A stretch of 8,294 bases of DNA from Acholeplasmataceae bacterium UBA6235 (GTDB lineage: Bacteria > Bacillota_I > Bacilli_A > Acholeplasmatales > UBA5453): NCBI GenBank assembly GCA_002441525.1, contig DJWH01000118.1:1-8294 (forward strand), read 5' to 3'. A program made the translations under genes and the position numbers. Shown here one piece after another: positions 4,823 through 8,294 of this stretch (position 1 is the first letter of the stretch; each line of letters begins with the position of its first letter). The notes below the pieces were generated by a model. That model did no database searches. It was not told where the DNA came from and saw only the letters and a list, made by a program, of their open reading frames with translations.

Positions 4823-7258
4823 ATGAAAAAAATGACCGGTGTCCTATGGATGCTTGTTGGCCTTTTTTTTGTGCTAACAGCTTGTGACCAAGTACCAGCG
4901 TTCAACATCAATGATGTAAACATTGAAGCAGTGAATCAAATCAATATCCCTGCAGGGACCTATACCTTAGAATATTCCATAGAAAATTGGAGTGAATTGG
5001 TTAAAACCCATGGGGCAGAACTTGCCATTGAAGTTAGAAACAAATCCAACCAAGTGGTGACATTAACAGGCAATCAAATCACCGTTGAAATTGGTGAAGT
5101 TTATACCGTGAATTTAACGGTAACCGTTGAAGGGGAAACCATCCAAAAAACCTTTACAGTCACCGCAGTCTCCCCTCAACAAGTTGAATACAGTGTGACC
5201 TTTGACCTTCAAGGTGGTGTAGGCAGTTTCCCTGAACAAAGTGTGATTCATGGTGGAATACCGAATCTACCTGAAACCGAACCGACCAAAGACGGCTACG
5301 TGTTTACTGGTTGGTTCTATGATGCAGCACTCACGCAGTTCTGTGATTTTGCAGAACCGATTTATGAAGATATCGTTTTATACGCTGGTTTCGACGTGAT
5401 TGAAAATCAAATAACAGTGACCTTTGTTTCCAATGGCGCGAATGAAGACTTCCCGCCACTGCATTTATCCATCGGGTCATTTTTACCAAGTTTGATTACG
5501 CCAACCAAGACCGGTTACCGTTTTGAAGGTTGGTATATTGACCCGACATTCGAAACACCATTTTTAGTTGAAGCAACCAACCTATATCAAGATACGACCC
5601 TTTACGCCAAATGGTTTGATACTTCATTGAGTACCTATAAAGTAACCTATGATTTAAATGGTGCTTTACAAACCGGTGAAATATCCGAAATGGTCGTTCA
5701 ACATGAAAAAGCCCAAGGTTTTGGTATGACCCCTGTTAGAACCGGGTATCGTTTAGAAGGGTATTCACTAACCGCTGATGGTGCAGAATTATATGATTTT
5801 GATACCCCAGTGGAAAGTGACATCACACTCTATGCCATCTGGCTATATAACTATACCGAAGTTGAACACCCAACGTATTTTACCGACATCAGTGCGATTG
5901 ATCATTCAAGATTAAATGAAGCATTCAAAGTAGAACAAGTCATGCAAGTGGCTGCGAATGCGGCGATTTATCGATTCAAACAGGACCACAATGTGGATGA
6001 AGACGCGACAGAATATGGCGTTTTATATGGGAAATCCAATGTGCTAACTTACCAACAACGCGGTTTAATGAAACTATCTGATACCCCATTTTCTGGTAAT
6101 GTTACATTCATTGACTATTTATTCGATACAAACCCACTCAAAGAAAATACTACCTATTATATGAGAATATATGTGAAGTTTGAAGATACCATCCTTTATA
6201 GTGATGTTCAATCCTTTGAAACCATTCATGTGGTTGAAGGTGGTAACGCAGTTGGTTTAAATTATGTTGTCTCTGGTGGTGAATATTATCATAGTGACCC
6301 ACAAATTCAAAACGTATCTGTATTTTTCTATGAAGTCTTGGATGGGTATGAAGCTAAAGATAACCATCATGATTATCAAAGCTATAACAACATTACGGTT
6401 CAAGGTACGCACCGAGTGATCGTTACAGATTTAAGTACCAATGAGCAATATTTACATGTCTATACACTCAAATTCGACAAACCATTTGTGAGTACAACCT
6501 TTTATGGTTTCATCGATGCGACACCTAGCAATGTTAAATTTGAATTTATAGCAACCCTTTTACATGAAGACCGTTATACTTATCCAATCAGTGATGCAGG
6601 TTTCTTGTATTCAAGAACCACTTTCGCATTATTGAAAGGTGTTCCAGGTGTGCATGACGTCGATGCAGATTATGAATCCTCAACCAATTTGATTAAGTCA
6701 ACTCAAGGGATGGACTTTAATGATCATGACATGTATTACGTTAGAAGCTACGTCGTGTTATCTGGACAAATTCATTACAGTAACTACATGTATGAATTGA
6801 CTTATGATGCCAGTGAATTGGGTTATAAAATTACCAAAACCATTTATTTAGAAACACAAACCATCAACATGGAATACCCATATGAATACTTTGTCGGGAC
6901 ATCAAACTATACCTTACACTATTATGATGGTAGTGTGGTGAATAAATCGAGTTATACAGGCAACGGTTCATTTTCCGCCCCTGGATACTATTTTTCATAT
7001 GTCGAAACCACATCCATGATTCGAATCCTCAACATCGTTGGCGAATACCCAGCAGTGATTGGTATCGAAAACAATGGGGTATATGAAGACTACGTTTTAA
7101 TTGACTTCCCGATGGCCAATGCCTATATTTATATGGAGTACAATGGTGGAGAATACGTGTATTTACCTCATAAAGTGAGACTTGAACAAGTCGGCTTTTA
7201 TGTAGTATACTATCGTTCCGCTACCGGTATGAAGTCGATATCATTTGAAATTAAATAA
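4823..7258 (+). CDS. Large surface lipoprotein with InlB B-repeats and FN3-like modules
   Basis: An 811-residue predicted lipoprotein. The N-terminus MKKMTGVLWMLVGLFFVLTAC is a type II signal with lipobox LTAC; C21 would be lipidated and anchor the protein to the outer face of the membrane. Next comes an Ig-like stretch (about 30-117), three InlB B-type repeats (122-190, 197-264, 272-340), and two related FN3-like modules. The modules are marked by GVLYG (399-403) with YYMRIYV (445-451), and GFLYS (593-597) with YYVRSYV (638-644). The last 140 or so residues are Tyr-rich and unassigned. There is no enzyme motif, LPXTG or C-terminal anchor. B-repeats occur in surface adhesins and other extracellular proteins, so an adhesive or structural role is inferred. 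An in-frame GTG at 4814 is an alternative start adding three residues; neither start has a good ribosome-binding site (AAAGAAAG only). Confidence 0.88.
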   Translation: MKKMTGVLWMLVGLFFVLTACDQVPAFNINDVNIEAVNQINIPAGTYTLEYSIENWSELVKTHGAELAIEVRNKSNQVVTLTGNQITVEIGEVYTVNLTVTVEGETIQKTFTVTAVSPQQVEYSVTFDLQGGVGSFPEQSVIHGGIPNLPETEPTKDGYVFTGWFYDAALTQFCDFAEPIYEDIVLYAGFDVIENQITVTFVSNGANEDFPPLHLSIGSFLPSLITPTKTGYRFEGWYIDPTFETPFLVEATNLYQDTTLYAKWFDTSLSTYKVTYDLNGALQTGEISEMVVQHEKAQGFGMTPVRTGYRLEGYSLTADGAELYDFDTPVESDITLYAIWLYNYTEVEHPTYFTDISAIDHSRLNEAFKVEQVMQVAANAAIYRFKQDHNVDEDATEYGVLYGKSNVLTYQQRGLMKLSDTPFSGNVTFIDYLFDTNPLKENTTYYMRIYVKFEDTILYSDVQSFETIHVVEGGNAVGLNYVVSGGEYYHSDPQIQNVSVFFYEVLDGYEAKDNHHDYQSYNNITVQGTHRVIVTDLSTNEQYLHVYTLKFDKPFVSTTFYGFIDATPSNVKFEFIATLLHEDRYTYPISDAGFLYSRTTFALLKGVPGVHDVDADYESSTNLIKSTQGMDFNDHDMYYVRSYVVLSGQIHYSNYMYELTYDASELGYKITKTIYLETQTINMEYPYEYFVGTSNYTLHYYDGSVVNKSSYTGNGSFSAPGYYFSYVETTSMIRILNIVGEYPAVIGIENNGVYEDYVLIDFPMANAYIYMEYNGGEYVYLPHKVRLEQVGFYVVYYRSATGMKSISFEIK
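5186..5842 (+). repeat. Three consecutive InlB B-type (Flg_new) repeats inside the lipoprotein gene
   Basis: Repeat 1 (5186-5392), repeat 2 (5411-5614) and repeat 3 (5636-5842) each encode about 68 residues. Each follows the pattern YxVTFDLNGG, then PTKxGYxFxGW, then a closing DITLYAxW. The copies are diverged at both protein and DNA level, so this is an old duplication and not a recent slippage-prone tandem. Repeat 2 lacks the usual acidic DxNGG turn (FVSNGAN), and repeat 3 replaces the GW by GY. Confidence 0.85.
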
Positions 7259-7263
7259 TGAAT

Positions 7264-7295
7264 AAGGGACGCTGCGGCGTCCCTTGATTATTTTT
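7264..7295. terminator. Bidirectional terminator between the lipoprotein and rluF genes
   Basis: AAGGGACGC (7264-7272) pairs perfectly with GCGTCCCTT (7277-7285) around TGCG. The + strand tail is GATTATTTTT. On the - strand the stem follows the rluF stop codon (7288-7290) directly and is trailed by ATTCATTATTT, a weaker tail. It is the most GC-rich hairpin in the window and separates the two convergent genes. Confidence 0.85.
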
Positions 7296-8073
7296 GAATG
7301 CTTTGATTGAGTTGTTTCAATTCATCGTTGGTTAAGTAACGGTAATACCCTAGAGGTAAACCATCTTTCGTAATGTGCATGATTCGAATACGTTCAAGCG
7401 AAACGACCTCATAACCCAAAGCGGTAGTCATGCGTCTGATTTGACGGTTCATCCCTTGTTTTAGGATGATTCTAAAATGCGTATCGTCTTCTTGAATGAG
7501 TTTACAAGGTTCGGTTTGTTGGTATTTTTTGGTCTTTAAGTTGAAAATAACCACACCTTGTTCCATGTAATCGATGAATGATTTGGTCAGGGGTTTATCC
7601 ACTTCAACACGGTATTCTTTTTCGTGACCGTATTCTACCCTCAATATTTTATTGACGATATCACCATCATTGGTGAGTAGAATCAATCCCTTTGAGTCTT
7701 TGTCTAAACGACCAATAGGGAAAATGACCTCATCTAAATGCATATAGTCAACGATGTTGTTTTCAATATGTCTTTCGGTGGTGCAGACAATGCCTTCTGG
7801 TTTATTTAAAACAATGTAGACTTTATCTTCAATGGGTTGAACCAAAGCCCCATCGATTTTGACCACGTCTTTTTTTTCTACACGCATGCCGAGTTTCGCC
7901 ACCTCACCATTTAAGGTAACGACCCCAGATTGAATGAGCTCATCGGCTTTTCGTCTAGAACAAAAGCCGGAATCCGCGATGTATTTATTGATCGAGATGC
8001 CTTTGTCTTTGACATGTTCTATTTTGACGTCTTCGGTTTGGAAGACTTGAGTTAATCGTTTTGCATAATCCAT
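7288..8073 (-). CDS. rluF: 23S rRNA pseudouridine synthase, RluF type (RsuA/RluB/RluE/RluF family)
   Basis: A 261-residue pseudouridine synthase. An S4 RNA-binding domain lies at about 26-72 (INKYIADSGFCSRRKADELI, then VTLNGEVAKLG). The catalytic domain carries NKPEGIVCTTE (90-100), FPIGRLDKDSKGLILLTNDG (118-137) with D124 as the catalytic aspartate, HEKEYRVEVDKPLT (150-163) and QGMNRQIRRM (206-215). The HEKEY block and the GLILLTNDGDIVNKIL stretch resemble RluF, which in E. coli makes pseudouridine 2604 of 23S rRNA; the exact target here is inferred. The frame stays open to 8184, but I start at ATG 8073: a TATAAT lies just upstream at 8089-8094, and GGTGAT (8077-8082) can act as ribosome-binding site. 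The extra 37 residues upstream are hydrophobic and unlike the family. It converges on the lipoprotein gene and shares its terminator. Confidence 0.92.
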   Translation of the reverse strand: MDYAKRLTQVFQTEDVKIEHVKDKGISINKYIADSGFCSRRKADELIQSGVVTLNGEVAKLGMRVEKKDVVKIDGALVQPIEDKVYIVLNKPEGIVCTTERHIENNIVDYMHLDEVIFPIGRLDKDSKGLILLTNDGDIVNKILRVEYGHEKEYRVEVDKPLTKSFIDYMEQGVVIFNLKTKKYQQTEPCKLIQEDDTHFRIILKQGMNRQIRRMTTALGYEVVSLERIRIMHITKDGLPLGYYRYLTNDELKQLNQSIQK

Positions 8074-8088
8074 GTTATCACCGGATTC

Positions 8089-8118
8089 ATTATACACAAA
8101 ATTGATGGGGATTGCGAA
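8089..8118 (-). promoter_or_regulatory. Predicted promoter of rluF
   Basis: On the - strand, TTCGCA (8113-8118, 4 of 6) and a perfect TATAAT (8089-8094) are 18 bp apart. Transcription would start near 8082, so the leader would be only about 9 nt and would begin with the GGTGAT ribosome-binding site. This supports the ATG at 8073 and argues against longer N-terminal versions of RluF. Confidence 0.6.
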
Positions 8119-8187
8119 AAAAAACGCCTTATTTATAAACATGGATACAATCTTATCAAAACCAAAGCAAAACAAATCGAACAAAGA

Positions 8188-8205
8188 GGTGATAAATCAC
8201 CCTTT
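8188..8205. repeat. Short inverted repeat upstream of rluF
   Basis: GGTGAT (8188-8193) and ATCACC (8196-8201) are perfect arms around AA. Flanking AAAG (8183-8186) and CTTT (8202-8205) can extend the stem past one bulged A. Read on the - strand the stem is followed by a modest T-rich stretch, so it might terminate a gene arriving from the right of the window. The tail is too weak to call it a terminator. Confidence 0.4.
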
Positions 8206-8247
8206 ACAGAATGATTCTCCTCTTAACGATTTAACTCGTCTTATTTA

Positions 8248-8280
8248 AAGCGACTACATATCAAATAAATATGTACGCTT
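8248..8280. repeat. Long imperfect inverted repeat near the right edge
   Basis: AAGCG (8248-8252) plus TACATAT (8255-8261) pair with ATATGTA (8269-8275) plus CGCTT (8276-8280). This gives 12 base pairs with an AC bulge and a 7-nt loop. Immediately after it, GTGTG-TT-CACAC (8283-8294) forms another perfect dyad that reaches the last base of the window. No open frame with a ribosome-binding site covers 8185-8294 on either strand. These may be regulatory sites or RNA structure belonging to a gene beyond the window. Confidence 0.5.
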
Positions 8281-8294
8281 AGGTGTGTTCACAC

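Noticed and set aside
4603..4923. Open frame of about 106 codons on the - strand spanning the HMA gene end, the intergenic region and the lipoprotein start
   Set aside because: It crosses two promoters and a terminator, is low-complexity (Phe, Ile, Lys from AT-rich DNA) and matches no family.
5186..5842. Possible recent tandem repeat suited to phase or size variation
   Set aside because: The three B-repeat copies are diverged at DNA level, so slippage or easy recombination between them is unlikely.
8074..8184. A 37-residue N-terminal extension of the RluF frame, starting from TTG 8184 or an internal ATG
   Set aside because: A perfect TATAAT promoter element lies inside this stretch just before ATG 8073, there is no good ribosome-binding site for the earlier starts, and the extra residues are unlike the family.
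1..8294. Mobile element, CRISPR array, toxin-antitoxin or defence system
   Set aside because: No transposase, integrase, regularly spaced repeat, target-site duplication or defence-type domain was seen on either strand; base and codon use appear uniform across the genes.

Overview
This window looks like an ordinary chromosomal stretch from a low-GC, AT-rich bacterium related to the Firmicutes/Mollicutes. Tryptophan is written TGG, and TGA ends two of the genes, so the code is standard and the Mycoplasma/Spiroplasma TGA-Trp code is excluded. The small tightly packed genes, AT-rich promoters, strong intrinsic terminators and a lipoprotein with InlB-type B-repeats fit Acholeplasmataceae or a neighbouring lineage. 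That placement is inferred from style, not from a marker gene.

Layout: (1) 2-730 (+) is the 3' part of a PfkB-family sugar kinase, cut by the window edge. (2) 735-1628 (-) is a TrhO-type tRNA U34 hydroxylase, convergent with the kinase; both stop codons lie in one bidirectional terminator. (3) 1629-1864 is a 236-bp divergent intergenic region. It holds the trhO promoter, a second promoter pointing the other way, a candidate small RNA or leader ending in a very clear terminator, and a separate promoter for the next operon. (4) 1865-4684 (+) is a four-gene operon: a BaiN/HI0933-family flavoprotein, a TfoX N-terminal-domain protein, a membrane-bound GGDEF diguanylate cyclase, and a small HMA-like protein with four cysteines in a CxxCxCxxC cluster. 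Junctions are a 3-bp gap, an 8-bp gap and an 11-bp overlap, and a terminator closes the unit. (5) 4823-7258 (+) is a monocistronic surface lipoprotein with its own promoter. It carries an Ig-like region, three InlB B-repeats, two related FN3-like modules and an unassigned Tyr-rich C-terminus. (6) 7288-8073 (-) is an RluF-type pseudouridine synthase, convergent with the lipoprotein across a shared terminator. (7) 8074-8294 is noncoding and carries the rluF promoter and three inverted repeats running into the window edge.

Two genes modify RNA (trhO on tRNA, rluF on 23S rRNA). The central operon joins a flavoprotein of uncertain substrate, a TfoX-domain protein, c-di-GMP synthesis and a thiol-rich probable metal-binding protein. 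The operon looks real from spacing and ribosome-binding sites, but no shared pathway can be read from sequence. I see no mobile element, CRISPR array, toxin-antitoxin or defence cassette. The items most worth a second look are the unassigned RNA in the trhO/baiN gap, the four-cysteine HMA variant co-translated with the cyclase, and the structured region at the right edge.
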